A DNA stretch of 64,000 nucleotides from Arsenophonus sp052174495 (GTDB taxonomy: Bacteria > Pseudomonadota > Gammaproteobacteria > Enterobacterales > Enterobacteriaceae). This document shows, piece by piece, positions 19,640-29,619 of this stretch. The stretch covers positions 4,477 to 68,476 of the forward strand of contig JBQMRR010000060.1 of the NCBI GenBank assembly GCA_052174495.1, given 5' to 3'. Under the pieces are notes generated by a model. The model ran no database searches and was not told the DNA's origin. It saw nothing but the letters and a program-made list of their open reading frames with translations. A program made the position numbers and the translations under genes. Numbering within the stretch: the first letter of the stretch is position 1; each line of letters opens with the position of its first letter.

Positions 19640-21040
19640 ATATACTCATTTTTGATGTATGAACTTTCGAAAATAACGGTGATATCTCCATCCTACTGAA
19701 TTGATTTCGTAAATGATTTCACTAACAGTGAATATTCTATAAAAATGTATCATACAGGTATCCAATAAAGCAGAATTACTTGTGATACCTTGCATGAACT
19801 TATCCGTAATGGTTGTTCCATAGGTACTGCTGTTGAGCCTCCGCTCAAAGGCATACTGCGAGAAGATACTGAATACCGATTTTATCAATAAGCTACCTAT
19901 AACCTTGTCCATAATGGTTATTTACCATAGCAAACCATACAGATGAATATTAACTATGTTGAGATTACAGTGCCTAAGGTTTAGGGATTGCAGTGGAAAC
20001 GGAATATTCTTCAAGAACTCGTTACTGTCTTACGCTGAAGCCTGAAAAATCGGAGAAGAGTTACTAACCTATTACCTATATATGCCAGTCATCTCCATCA
20101 ATTATTTGACGAAAGCTCTATAGATTCTTTCTATGAAAGGACGTAGTTCCTCTGCCATTACCCCCATCAGAATATTGAAATACTAATGTCTTGAAGAACA
20201 TTAGTGATACTGCCAGCATAATTTAATCCATACACGCTATATTATTTCTTGACTAAAGCCATATATTATTCTTTTAGGTAAGCTAATCGACTTTGCTTCT
20301 ACTTATTAATTATCGGCAATACCTGCGCATGAACGTAATGAGCTCGTTGCACCTGAAGAGAATTATTGAAAGTCAGAGTGAAGATGAGCATAATTTTTAA
20401 TGTCTGATGAGCACGTTACTTAACCATACCTCACAAAATTGTTACGGAGATGGTACCTTTAGTTTTCAAAATACAATGACAAAATATTCATAGCTAAACA
20501 CGCAGCATCAACACTGTTAGTATACAGAATAGCTAATACACTAGTTTTACTCCCACAAAAGCATGTAACTAAATTAAGGGTAAGCTGCTGAAGATTTGGT
20601 TAGCAGAAATCTGTGATGTTGCTAATATAAATTCCTTGGTATTTTGTTAACAAAGTTTTCAGCGTATCCTCCTAATGCGATGAGTAAGTTGGATAATAAT
20701 TAAAAACTACTAGCATTCTACGATTTTTCATCAGTGTACTCTGTGTAGGAGGTTTCTCCCGTTAATGAGAACGCCGAATACTATTGAATCGGATTTTGTA
20801 ATAGTGAACATGCAAAGCTGACACACGCAAACACTGTAATTCAAGAAAATAACTCTTTTAATAATATTTAAGATTGTTACAGTCTGCTAAGAAAAATTAG
20901 AACCAGCTAAGGGCGATTTAACCTGTTAATTCTGGTGATAAAAAATGTTTATTTTAAGGATGGAGAATAGATTTATAAAGCATCAAAGTGAAATGTAACC
21001 TGACTACCATATACTAAATTTACTAATAATTCTTTTTTAA
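19640..21040 (+). mobile_element. IS256-family insertion sequence relic inside dacB
   Basis: Collinear with the copy at 12740-14140 from its first bases (ATGTATGAACTTTCGAAAAT against ATGTATGGAATTTTCAAAGA) to its 3' terminal segment at 20945-21035. It directly follows the IS1595 relic in divergent orientation, and the pair splits dacB. No readable transposase frame remains. Confidence 0.65.
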
Positions 21041-21074
21041 GATTACTATAAAAACTAATGTAGCAGTTTAGATT

Positions 21075-21990
21075 TTATTGTAAACAGAATAGATTTTATT
21101 GTAGGCAGAATATTTTATATATGCCAAAAATAGGTAATCCATTGTTTAATGCGGCCGATAATCATGATTTTAGCATCTATATCAGGATCTAATATCATTT
21201 TTAATAAAAGTCCTACTATAGATTTCCCAGTTTCAAATGAAAAATGCTAATAGCAGCGACTCAGAGCACGTTAAGTTAAGTAACCTGTTAAGTATATAAC
21301 AATTTAGTTCGTCTGCTATAACATCTAATGCACAATAACATGCATCAGTTTAATCTTTTGCTAACGTAACAACTTGACCAAATATTTTAATAGAGTAAAA
21401 GGAATAGTATTGACATATGCGATATACAATACCGCTAGGTTTTTGGTTACTATGTAAAAAGTGACTGAGAAACAATTTTTATCTATAATAACAAGATAGC
21501 AGTGCTTAATGGAGAAACTAAAAGATTTTATCATAGCATTTCATACCATCATGAGGCTATCTTAACCAATGAAAGTTGATATATATCGATATTAAATCGC
21601 TTTCAACTTGTTCAATAGCAAATTGCTTTAATTCAGCTACCATATTCCAAGCTTGTTGACGCGTTAAAATTGAATTGCTAGTTAAGCGTACAACTAAATC
21701 ACTTTTTAAAAAAAAGACCAATAATTTTATTTCAGTTTTTAAATGGCTAAAAAATTAATAATCAATACCTAATTGAAGTAATATGCTAGTGCTGTAATAA
21801 TTTTTGAGTACTTGCAGGTAAGTGAGATTTGTTGACTATCTAATCGGATTAATGGATATATCACACTCTATATTTTTTAAAAGAAGTCATAAGTGCTGCA
21901 TGTAAAATATGCATAATAGAGATACCAAAGTGTAATGCAAAAAAGTAAACAGTGATCTAGTATCAAGTGTGCATTAACACAATATATTAA
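21075..21990 (-). pseudogene. dacB: Pseudogene fragment: N-terminal and middle part of DacB (PBP4)
   Basis: Minus-strand translation gives SDLVVRLTSNSILTRQQAWN and MVAELKQFAIEQVESDLI (about 21585-21700), matching the GDLVARFGADPTLKRQDIRN region. Near 21290-21400 CALDVIADELNCYILNRLLN matches CELDVVPGDLNRFTLTGCLP. The active-site region reads ASTQKIITALA after a frameshift (about 21800), so the SxxK serine block is still visible. The IS pair at 18605-21040 separates it from the C-terminal part. Confidence 0.8.
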
Positions 21991-22146
21991 ATATAGACTC
22001 ATAAAGTTTCAAATTAATAATTAACGAGATTTACCTTTTTTGTTTACCAAAAATGTTGTTTTATTATAGAAGTATTCATTTTTAAAAACAGAAAAATCAG
22101 GAAGATATTTAATTTTTATTTAAAAAAGAATCAGAGGCATTTATTA

Positions 22147-22623
22147 ATGAAACAGATTCCAATGACAGTACATGGTGTAGAAAAACTGCGTAAAGAGTTA
22201 GAATTTTTAAAGAATATTCACCGTCCTAAAATTATTGCTGCTATTGCAGAAGCCCGTGAACATGGTGATTTAAAAGAAAATTCGGAATACCTTGCAGCAC
22301 GTGAGCAGCAAGGGTTTTGCGAAGGGCGTATCCAAGATATTGAATCTAAATTATCTAATGCGCAAATTATTGATGTAACAAAAATGAAATATGAGGGTCG
22401 TGTAATATTTGGCGCGACAGTTACTGTATTTAATGTAACGACAAATGAAGATCAGATTTACCGTATTGTAGGTGATGATGAAGCTGATATCAAAGAAAAC
22501 CTTATTTCTGTTAATTCACCAATAGCTCAAGGCTTAATTGGTAAGACTATGAATGATATGGCAATTATCACCACCCCTGGGGGGGAAGTTGAATATGAAA
22601 TTTTACAAGTGGAATATATTTAA
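22147..22623 (+). CDS. greA: Transcription elongation factor GreA
   Basis: GreA enters the RNA polymerase secondary channel and stimulates transcript cleavage in backtracked complexes. The 158-residue product matches E. coli in length. The N-terminal coiled coil carries the catalytic tip AREHGDLKENSEY (Asp/Glu pair), followed by AAREQQGFCEGRI; the C-terminal FKBP-like domain has RIVGDDEAD and VNSPIAQGLIGK. A run of seven G (22579-22585) lies inside the frame and is read correctly here. The yhbY remains lie downstream in convergent orientation. Confidence 0.98.
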   Translation: MKQIPMTVHGVEKLRKELEFLKNIHRPKIIAAIAEAREHGDLKENSEYLAAREQQGFCEGRIQDIESKLSNAQIIDVTKMKYEGRVIFGATVTVFNVTTNEDQIYRIVGDDEADIKENLISVNSPIAQGLIGKTMNDMAIITTPGGEVEYEILQVEYI

Positions 22624-22734
22624 TTTTCATTAAATCTTAAAGTGTTATGTTTTTAGTTAACTTTAAAGTAAAAGAGGCAAAATGGCCTTTTACCCTGAAG
22701 CGAGATAATGGCATTTTTGTATAAATGTAGAAAA

Positions 22735-23065
22735 CTTTTTAGGTAAAATGATCTTATCTACTTCAGAAGTACGGTAGAGTATAAAATTTTATCAATAATT
22801 TTCATATTGATATCATCAGTATTTCGAATAATAGTGTAATTATTAATTTTTCTACTGCGATCTCTTAACTCGCTATTTTAATTTATTATATTCATTATAT
22901 GACAAGAATTATTAGATTTTAGCTAAAACAGATTCAGTTAAACTGTTGTTATCTATCATTACAACATAGTTTAAATGATGAGTGAGACTTTTTTAATACT
23001 ATATTTACTTTTTATTAAGTGTTATTGTTTTTTGCTTTAGTGGGTTGAAATAATATATTCTACCG
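22735..23065 (-). pseudogene. yhbY: Pseudogene of RNA-binding protein YhbY
   Basis: YhbY is a small CRM-domain protein linked to 50S assembly. Minus-strand pieces follow it: NNSLTESVLAKI (about 22915-22950) matches SNGLTEGVLAEIE, and NFILYRTSEVDKIILP (about 22755-22805) matches GKTLVLYRPTKERKISLP at the C-terminus. Stops and shifts occur between. The position and strand between greA and rlmE agree with E. coli. Confidence 0.7.
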
Positions 23066-23156
23066 CCATCTTTAATATGTATAACCATAAATTCTATAAT
23101 TTCTCTATATCAAAAATGCCAAAGATAGGTGTATTTATAAGTTATAGTTGGAAACA

Positions 23157-23786
23157 ATGACTAATAAAAAGCGTTCAGCAAATTCTAATCGTTGGTTGCG
23201 GGAACATTTTAGTGATAAATATGTTCTTCAAGCACAAAAAAAAAGATTTTACTCACGTGCATGGTTTAAATTAGATGAGATCCAGCAAAGTGATAAAATA
23301 TTTAAACCTGGTATAACCGTTGTTGATTTGGGTGCAGCGCCTGGAGGTTGGTCTCAATATGTAGCAAAGAAAATTAGTCAGACAGGACGAGTTATTGCAT
23401 GCGACTTATTATTAATGAATCCCATCGTTGGTGTTGATTTCTTACAAGGAGATTTTAGGAATAAGCAGATATTAAAAGCATTACTTGAACGAGTTGGTGA
23501 TAAAAAAGTTCAGGTTGTTATGTCAGATATGGCTCCTAATATGAGTGGGATACATGCGATCGATATTCCTCGATCCATGTATCTAGTTGAGCTAGCATTG
23601 AATATGTGTCGCAACGTACTGGCTACTAAGGGAAGTTTTATTGTTAAAGTGTTTCATGGAGAAGGCTTTGATGAATATCTTAAGGAAATTTGCTCTCTAT
23701 TTTTAAAAGTTAAAATTTGTAAACCAAATGCTTCACGATCACGGTCACGTGAAGTATATATTGTAGCAACAGGACATAAAATATAG
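23157..23786 (+). CDS. rlmE: 23S rRNA 2'-O-methyltransferase RlmE (RrmJ/FtsJ)
   Basis: SAM-dependent methyltransferase that modifies U2552 in the A loop of 23S rRNA and helps late 50S assembly. The 209-residue product has WFKLDEIQQSDKIF with the first catalytic lysine, the SAM-binding motif VVDLGAAPGGWSQYV, VMSDMAPNMSG with the catalytic Asp, and FIVKVFHGEGFDEYL with the second Lys. I chose ATG 23157 (MTNKKRS as in E. coli) over a TTG three codons earlier. It lies 48 nt before ftsH, as in the E. coli rlmE-ftsH operon. Confidence 0.96.
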   Translation: MTNKKRSANSNRWLREHFSDKYVLQAQKKRFYSRAWFKLDEIQQSDKIFKPGITVVDLGAAPGGWSQYVAKKISQTGRVIACDLLLMNPIVGVDFLQGDFRNKQILKALLERVGDKKVQVVMSDMAPNMSGIHAIDIPRSMYLVELALNMCRNVLATKGSFIVKVFHGEGFDEYLKEICSLFLKVKICKPNASRSRSREVYIVATGHKI

Positions 23787-23834
23787 TACCCTGTCGTTAT
23801 TATTTAATATAGTTGTAATGAAGAGGTTCATTCC

Positions 23835-25748
23835 TTGAGTGACATGGCGAAAAACCTGATTCTCTGGGTAGTCATTGCAGTAGTTCTAATGTCTTTATTC
23901 CAGAGTTTTGGTCCTAGCGATTCGAATAGTCGCAGGGTAGATTATTCTACCTTTATGAATGAGTTAACTCAAGATCAGATACGTGAAGTGCGAATTTCTG
24001 ATCGTGAAATTAGTGTTAAAAAAACAGATAATAGTCGTTATACGACTTATATTCCAATGAGAGAAGATCCAAGATTGTTGGATACCTTGCTTGAAAGACA
24101 TGTCACCATTATTGGTGAGCCACCTCAAGAGCAAAGTTTCTTAGCAACTATTTTTATTTCCTGGTTCCCAATGTTATTACTAATTGGGGTTTGGATCTTT
24201 TTTATGCGTCAGATGCAAGGAGGAGGTAGCAAAGGAGCTATGTCCTTTGGTAAAAGTAAGGCGCGCATGCTGACAGAAGATCAAGTTAAAACAACTTTTG
24301 CTGATGTTGCCGGTTGTGATGAAGCAAAAGAAGAGGTTGCTGAACTAGTTGAATATTTACGTGAACCTGGACGTTTTCAAAAATTAGGTGGTAAAATTCC
24401 TAAGGGAATTTTGATGGTAGGGCCACCAGGAACTGGTAAAACTTTATTGGCAAAAGCGATCGCTGGTGAAGCAAAAGTTCCTTTTTTTACTATCTCCGGT
24501 TCAGATTTTGTAGAAATGTTCGTTGGGATTGGTGCTTCTCGAGTTCGTGATATGTTTGAACAAGCAAAAAAAGCAGCACCTTGTATTATTTTTATTGACG
24601 AAATAGATGCTGTTGGCCGACAACGGGGAGCGGGTTTGGGAGGAGGTCACGATGAACGTGAACAAACTCTTAACCAAATGTTGGTAGAGATGGATGGATT
24701 TGAAGGTAATGAAGGTATTATTGTTATTGCAGCTACTAATCGTCCTGATGTGTTAGATCCAGCATTATTGCGTCCTGGACGTTTTGATCGACAAGTTGTT
24801 GTAGGTTTACCTGATGTACGTGGTCGTGAGCAGATTTTGAAAGTTCATATGCGCCGTGTGCCTTTAGATCCTAGTGTTGATACTTCAGTATTGGCACGAG
24901 GTACGCCAGGTTTTTCTGGTGCTGATTTAGCTAATTTAGTTAATGAAGCAGCTCTTTTTGCGGCGCGTGGAAATAAGCGTGTTGTTAATATGGTGGAATT
25001 CGAAAAAGCAAAAGACAAGATCATGATGGGTGCTGAACGTCGCTCTATGGTTATGACAGAAGAACAAAAAGAAACTACTGCTTATCATGAGGCTGGTCAT
25101 GCGATTATAGGACGTATTGTTCCAGAGCATGATCCTGTTCATAAAGTGACAATTATCCCGCGTGGTCGTGCGTTAGGTGTCACATTCTTCTTGCCAAAAG
25201 GTGATCAAATTAGTGCCAGTCGCCAAAAGCTAGAAAGTCAAATTTCTACGCTTTATGGTGGCAGGTTAGCAGAAGAAATTATTTATGGTTCAGAAAAGGT
25301 ATCTACAGGCGCATCAAACGATATTAAAATAGCAACTAATCTTGCTCGTAATATGGTGACACAATGGGGGTTTTCTGAGAAATTAGGGCCATTGCTATAT
25401 GCTGAGGAAGAAGGTGAGATCTTCTTGGGCCGTTCGGTTGCAAAAGCTAATCATATGTCAGACGACACTGCACGAGCAATTGATGAAGAAATCAAAGCAA
25501 TTATTGATTCTAATTATCAACGTGCTCGTCAGATTTTGAATGATAATATGGATATTCTGCATGCAATGAAGGATGCATTAATGAAATACGAAACTATTGA
25601 TGCCCCTCAAATTGATGATTTAATGAATCGCCGACCAATTAGAACACCAGCTGGCTGGAATGATAATGATAGTAATCCTACTTCAACTCCCTCATCAGAA
25701 GGAGAACCAGAAAAGAATATTTCTCCCACTACTTATAGTTCAAGATAA
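23835..25748 (+). CDS. ftsH: ATP-dependent zinc metalloprotease FtsH
   Basis: Inner-membrane AAA+ protease that degrades membrane proteins, sigma-32 and LpxC. The 637-residue product has a first membrane segment (LILWVVIAVVLMSLF), a periplasmic loop, a second segment (ISWFPMLLLIGVWIFF), the Walker A GPPGTGKT, Walker B IIFIDEIDAVG, the second region of homology ATNRPDVLDPALLRPGRFDR and the zinc site HEAGHAIIG near residue 418. The start is TTG 23835 (protein begins MSDMAKNL, as in E. coli) with GAAGAGG upstream; ATG 23844 is the alternative. The C-terminal tail diverges, which is usual. Confidence 0.97.
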   Translation: MSDMAKNLILWVVIAVVLMSLFQSFGPSDSNSRRVDYSTFMNELTQDQIREVRISDREISVKKTDNSRYTTYIPMREDPRLLDTLLERHVTIIGEPPQEQSFLATIFISWFPMLLLIGVWIFFMRQMQGGGSKGAMSFGKSKARMLTEDQVKTTFADVAGCDEAKEEVAELVEYLREPGRFQKLGGKIPKGILMVGPPGTGKTLLAKAIAGEAKVPFFTISGSDFVEMFVGIGASRVRDMFEQAKKAAPCIIFIDEIDAVGRQRGAGLGGGHDEREQTLNQMLVEMDGFEGNEGIIVIAATNRPDVLDPALLRPGRFDRQVVVGLPDVRGREQILKVHMRRVPLDPSVDTSVLARGTPGFSGADLANLVNEAALFAARGNKRVVNMVEFEKAKDKIMMGAERRSMVMTEEQKETTAYHEAGHAIIGRIVPEHDPVHKVTIIPRGRALGVTFFLPKGDQISASRQKLESQISTLYGGRLAEEIIYGSEKVSTGASNDIKIATNLARNMVTQWGFSEKLGPLLYAEEEGEIFLGRSVAKANHMSDDTARAIDEEIKAIIDSNYQRARQILNDNMDILHAMKDALMKYETIDAPQIDDLMNRRPIRTPAGWNDNDSNPTSTPSSEGEPEKNISPTTYSSR

Positions 25749-25833
25749 AGATGGTGTGCATGAAAATATTAATGCTAGTAATACAGAGAATAGTTAATGA
25801 TTATTGGTTCTTTAGCAAAATGAATAAATAATC

Positions 25834-25866
25834 AAACCCCAGAGGCTATTTCATTGGGGGGTTTTA
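25834..25866 (+). terminator. Rho-independent terminator after ftsH
   Basis: Stem AAACCCC/GGGGTTT followed by TTTATTTA, 86 nt beyond the ftsH stop and just before folP. Confidence 0.75.
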
Positions 25867-25888
25867 TTTAGTTGAATACAAGTTGATT

Positions 25889-26728
25889 ATGAAAATTTTT
25901 TCCAGAAAAAAAGAGCTTAATCTTAATCGTCCTATCGTTATGGGAATATTAAATGTTACTCCAGATTCTTTTTTTGATGGTGGTATATATAATCATTATG
26001 ACCATGCTCTAAACCATGTAGCTAGCATGGTTAACCATGGTGCAGAAATTATCGATATTGGTGGTGAATCAACCCGTCCAGGTGCTAGTGAAATTAGCCT
26101 ACAGCAAGAACTTGATCGGGTTATCCCCATAATTGAAGCAGTAACTGATCGTTTTGATGTTTGGATTTCTATTGATACATCTAAAGCTGTTATTATGACA
26201 GAAGCTGCTAGAGCAGGTGCTCATATTATTAATGATATCAGATCGTTACATGAAGCTGGTGCATTAGAGGCTGCAGCTAAAACAGAGTTACTGATCTGTA
26301 TCATGCATATGTTAGGTCAACCTAAGACAATGCAACAAGCACCTAATTATAAAAATGTAGTTACAGAAGTAAAACAGTATTTATCGGATGAAATTGAACG
26401 CTGTGAAGCAGCTGGGATTACAAAAAATTCTCTGATTATTGACCCAGGTTTTGGTTTTGGTAAAAACTTGTCGCATAATTATCAATTATTAGCGAAATTG
26501 AATGAATTTCATGCTCTAGGAGTGCCGCTACTAGTTGGTATATCACGTAAATCTATGATTGGTGAATTATTAGATGTACCACTAGAAGAACGGCTTATTG
26601 GCGGTATTGCGTGCGCAGTTATCGCAGCTATGCAAGGAGTACAGATTATTCGTGCTCATGATGTGAAAGAAACTGTACAAGCTATGAAGATTATTCAAGA
26701 AACTTTTTTAATAAAGGAAACTAGATAA
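25889..26728 (+). CDS. folP: Dihydropteroate synthase
   Basis: Condenses p-aminobenzoate with 6-hydroxymethyl-dihydropterin diphosphate to dihydropteroate in folate synthesis; the sulfonamide target. The 279-residue product has MGILNVTPDSFFDGG at the N-terminus, the IDIGGESTRPGA loop, IINDIRSL, DPGFGFGKNLSHNY, GISRKSMIGELL with the pterin/phosphate-binding Lys, and IIRAHDVKET at the end. Start ATG 25889 is chosen by homology (MKIF-); a TTG lies two codons earlier. Its stop is 2 nt before glmM. Confidence 0.97.
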   Translation: MKIFSRKKELNLNRPIVMGILNVTPDSFFDGGIYNHYDHALNHVASMVNHGAEIIDIGGESTRPGASEISLQQELDRVIPIIEAVTDRFDVWISIDTSKAVIMTEAARAGAHIINDIRSLHEAGALEAAAKTELLICIMHMLGQPKTMQQAPNYKNVVTEVKQYLSDEIERCEAAGITKNSLIIDPGFGFGKNLSHNYQLLAKLNEFHALGVPLLVGISRKSMIGELLDVPLEERLIGGIACAVIAAMQGVQIIRAHDVKETVQAMKIIQETFLIKETR

Positions 26729-26730
26729 TT

Positions 26731-28059
26731 ATGAATAAGCTAAAATATTTTCGCACCGATGGTATTCGTGGTAAAGTAGGAGAAAACCCAATTACTCCTG
26801 ATTTTGTTTTGAAATTGGGTTGGGCAGCTGGCAAGGTTTTATCTCGACATGGTTCTCGTAAAATAATCATAGGTAAAGATACACGGATTTCAGGTTATAT
26901 GTTGGAATCTTCTTTAGAAGCGGGTCTTGCTGCAGCTGGATTATCCGCTGCATTTACAGGACCTATGCCTACGCCAGCAATTGCTTATTTAACACGCACA
27001 TACCGTGCAGAGGCGGGTATTGTTATTTCTGCTTCCCATAATCCATATTATGATAATGGAATCAAATTCTTTTCAATTAATGGAACTAAATTACCTGATG
27101 ACGTAGAAGAAGCAATAGAATCTGAAATGGAGAAACCACTTACTTGTGTTGAGTCTGCCGCATTAGGGCGAGCGAGTCGTATTGTTGATGCTGCTGGACG
27201 TTATATAGAGTATTGCAAAGGGACATTTCCCAGTAACCAAAATTTAAATAGATTAAAAATAGTTTTAGATTGTGCTAATGGTGCAACATATCATATTGCA
27301 CCGAATGTTTTAACTGAGCTTGGTGCAGAGGTTATCGCAATTGGCTGTGAACCAAATGGACTAAATATTAATCAGGATTGTGGGGCGACTGACGTTTTTC
27401 TGTTGCAAAAACGTGTAGTAACAGAAAAAGCGGACATTGGTCTTGCTTTTGATGGTGATGGTGATCGGGTAATAATGGTTGATCATCATGGTAATAAAAT
27501 AGATGGGGATCAAATTCTTTATATTATTGCACGTGATGCACTTCGACAAGGTCAATTGCACGGTGGTGTTGTTGGCACCTTAATGAGTAATACTGGATTA
27601 AAATTAGCCCTACAACAGTTGGGTATACCTTTTATTCGGGCAAAAGTCGGTGACCGTTATATTCTCGAAAAATTACAAGAGCAAGGATGGCGACTAGGTG
27701 CTGAAAATTCAGGGCACATTATTTTATTAGATAAAACTACAACAGGTGATGGTATTATTGCTGGCTTACAAGTTCTAAGTGCGATGATTCGTAATCATAT
27801 GAGCCTTTATGATCTCTGCAGAGAGATTAAATTGATGCCTCAGGCATTGGTAAATGTAAGTTTTTCCGGTGATTATAATCCATTGAATAAAAAAGATGTT
27901 TTAAGTATAGTAAACCAAGTAGAAAATAAACTAGCAGGTAGAGGACGGGTTTTATTACGTAAATCAGGTACTGAGCCTTTAATTCGAATTATGGTGGAAG
28001 GTGAGAATGAAAACCAGGTTACAGCAATGGCTAATTGCATTGCTAATGCAATCAAATAA
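26731..28059 (+). CDS. glmM: Phosphoglucosamine mutase
   Basis: Converts glucosamine-6-phosphate to glucosamine-1-phosphate on the way to UDP-GlcNAc for peptidoglycan and lipopolysaccharide. The 442-residue product (E. coli 445) has FRTDGIRGKVGE, the phosphoserine loop GIVISASHNPYYDNG, the Mg-binding loop FDGDGDRVIMVD, the sugar-binding GAENSGHIILLD and the phosphate-binding LLRKSGTEPLIRIM. Two nt separate it from folP, so the two are co-transcribed. Its retention together with waaG/waaP fits a cell that still makes an outer envelope. Confidence 0.98.
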   Translation: MNKLKYFRTDGIRGKVGENPITPDFVLKLGWAAGKVLSRHGSRKIIIGKDTRISGYMLESSLEAGLAAAGLSAAFTGPMPTPAIAYLTRTYRAEAGIVISASHNPYYDNGIKFFSINGTKLPDDVEEAIESEMEKPLTCVESAALGRASRIVDAAGRYIEYCKGTFPSNQNLNRLKIVLDCANGATYHIAPNVLTELGAEVIAIGCEPNGLNINQDCGATDVFLLQKRVVTEKADIGLAFDGDGDRVIMVDHHGNKIDGDQILYIIARDALRQGQLHGGVVGTLMSNTGLKLALQQLGIPFIRAKVGDRYILEKLQEQGWRLGAENSGHIILLDKTTTGDGIIAGLQVLSAMIRNHMSLYDLCREIKLMPQALVNVSFSGDYNPLNKKDVLSIVNQVENKLAGRGRVLLRKSGTEPLIRIMVEGENENQVTAMANCIANAIK

Positions 28060-28305
28060 GTAAAATACACCATATTTATTTTATAAATAATCGTATGATT
28101 ATATAGTATTTAATTATTTTTCCAACTGAATTCGCAAAATAATGTTTATTACTTTTTATAAAAAGTGCAGAATAAGATAAAAATAATCTTGCTTATCAAC
28201 TAAAATTTAGTTAATATTAAAAACCACTTTTAAAGTAACGGCTTATGGAATAAGTTGCAGTAAAATGGGTTATTCCAAACTTTATTCTAAAACAGGTAGT
28301 TAACT

Positions 28306-28653
28306 ATGTACATAATCCTTTTAGTTATCTTTTTATTAGTTTCAATTACGCTGATTGGTATGGTCATGTTGCAGCAAGGAAAAGGTGCTGATATAGGAGC
28401 TTCATTCGGTGCAGGTGCTTCTACAACATTATTTGGTTCATCAGGATCAGGTAATTTTATGACACAGATGACGGCTATCTTTGCAACATTATTCTTTATT
28501 ATCAGTTTAATTTTAGGTAATTTAAGCATCAATAAAAGTGTGACTGGAAGTAAATGGGAAAACATTGGTAAACCTGTTAAAGCTGAGAAATCAGCAGGAA
28601 GAGAGGTCCCTACAGCGGCGCCTGTAGCAACAACAAGCGATATTCCTCATTAA
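28306..28653 (+). CDS. secG: Preprotein translocase subunit SecG
   Basis: Small inner-membrane subunit of SecYEG. The 115-residue product starts MYIILLVIFLLVSITLIGMV (first membrane segment), then MLQQGKGADIGASFGAGAST, the hallmark cytoplasmic loop, then TLFGSSGSGNFMTQMTAIFA and a second membrane segment FFIISLILGNL. A short hydrophilic tail ends in SDIPH (E. coli SDIPN). It precedes leuU and metY, as in E. coli. The 245 bp between glmM and secG hold no gene. Confidence 0.97.
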   Translation: MYIILLVIFLLVSITLIGMVMLQQGKGADIGASFGAGASTTLFGSSGSGNFMTQMTAIFATLFFIISLILGNLSINKSVTGSKWENIGKPVKAEKSAGREVPTAAPVATTSDIPH

Positions 28654-28712
28654 TTAAATAAAAGCTTGTGCAGTGAAGCAGTTATTAAAAAATTTCCTTA
28701 CTGGTGTATATT

Positions 28713-28804
28713 GCCGAGGTGGTGAAATTGGTATACACGCTACCTTGAGGTGGTAGTGCCTATCAAAACAAGGTATACGGGTTCAAATCCCGTTCTCGGC
28801 ACCA
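28713..28804 (+). tRNA. leuU: tRNA-Leu (anticodon GAG)
   Basis: Acceptor GCCGAGG pairs with TCTCGGC; the anticodon loop CTTGAGG carries GAG; a long variable arm (class II) lies at about 28759-28777; T arm GGGTTCAAATCCC; CCA is encoded (28802-28804). Same position between secG and metY as E. coli leuU. The variable arm is a few bases longer than in E. coli. Confidence 0.96.
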
Positions 28805-28864
28805 TATATCAAAGATAACTTGCATTTCAAATTTTATCAGCGTAATATTTGCAAAATTTCCGAA

Positions 28865-28941
28865 CGCGGGATGGAGCAGCTTGGTAGCTCATCGGGCTCA
28901 TAACCCGAAGGTCGTCGGTTCAAATCCGGCTCCCGCAACCA
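28865..28941 (+). tRNA. metY: Initiator tRNA-fMet (anticodon CAT)
   Basis: 77 nt including CCA. The 5' base C1 faces A72 (mismatch typical of initiators), the anticodon stem has three G-C pairs (GGG before, CCC after the CTCATAA loop) and the T arm reads GTTCAAATC. It precedes rimP-nusA-infB, as metY does in E. coli. Confidence 0.97.
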
Positions 28942-29057
28942 CTTCTTAGATTATAAAGTATTCCAGCGTTTTATTGAATTATCTTCGTTTAGAAGAGTAC
29001 TGAATCAGGGGGGGTTAACACCTAAACCTACTAGCAGTATTATAGGGTCCAGTTGAT

Positions 29058-29083
29058 AAAACCCCCGGTTTTCGGGGTTTTTT
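29058..29083 (+). terminator. Rho-independent terminator after metY
   Basis: Stem AAAACCCC/GGGGTTTT with the loop CGGTTTTC followed by TT. In E. coli metY is read through into the nusA operon with internal terminators, so partial read-through is possible. Confidence 0.8.
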
Positions 29084-29139
29084 GTTATTTAAAACAAAAT
29101 TACTGGGCTTTTAGCCTTTTTTATATCTGGATATGGAAT

Positions 29140-29597
29140 TTTGTTCACATTAAAAAAAAATAATATCAATGACTTCACAGTACCAGTAGAAAGCTCTAGG
29201 TTTTGAATTTGTTTATCTGAAGTTTTATTCCAACACAATTTTCGACATTAGGCATTTTATATTAATAATAAAAATGATATTACTGTTGATGATTGTGGTG
29301 ATGTTAACCACCATGTCAATACAGTACTAAATATTAAAAATCCGGTCTCAAAGCTATATAACCTCTGAAAATATCTTCACTAGGACTTGAGCGTTCGCTC
29401 TTTACTATTGCACGCTATCAGCGTTTTATTTGTAAATAGGTAAATTTAACATTAAGAATAGCAATATAGAATCGTTGTAAATGGCAAGTATAATTAAAGC
29501 TGTTGATGACAACATAATTATGGTTACTGTGGATGGCAAGGATAAAATGTTTGCACTAAAAACATCCAGAAAGCTAACCTGGTACCCCCACTTTTAA
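29140..29597 (+). pseudogene. rimP: Pseudogene of ribosome maturation factor RimP
   Basis: RimP helps assembly of the 16S 3' domain. Pieces in order: ALGFEFV (about 29190), NDITVDDCGDVNHHVNTVL (about 29273-29330), then VTVDGKDKMFAL near 29530-29560 and the end KANLVP-HF (29570-29597). The last codons are out of frame because of one extra C in the run at 29585-29589. Stops occur throughout. It occupies the expected place between metY and nusA. Confidence 0.85.
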
Positions 29598-29619
29598 TAA
29601 AGTTAATGAGGCAACTAGG

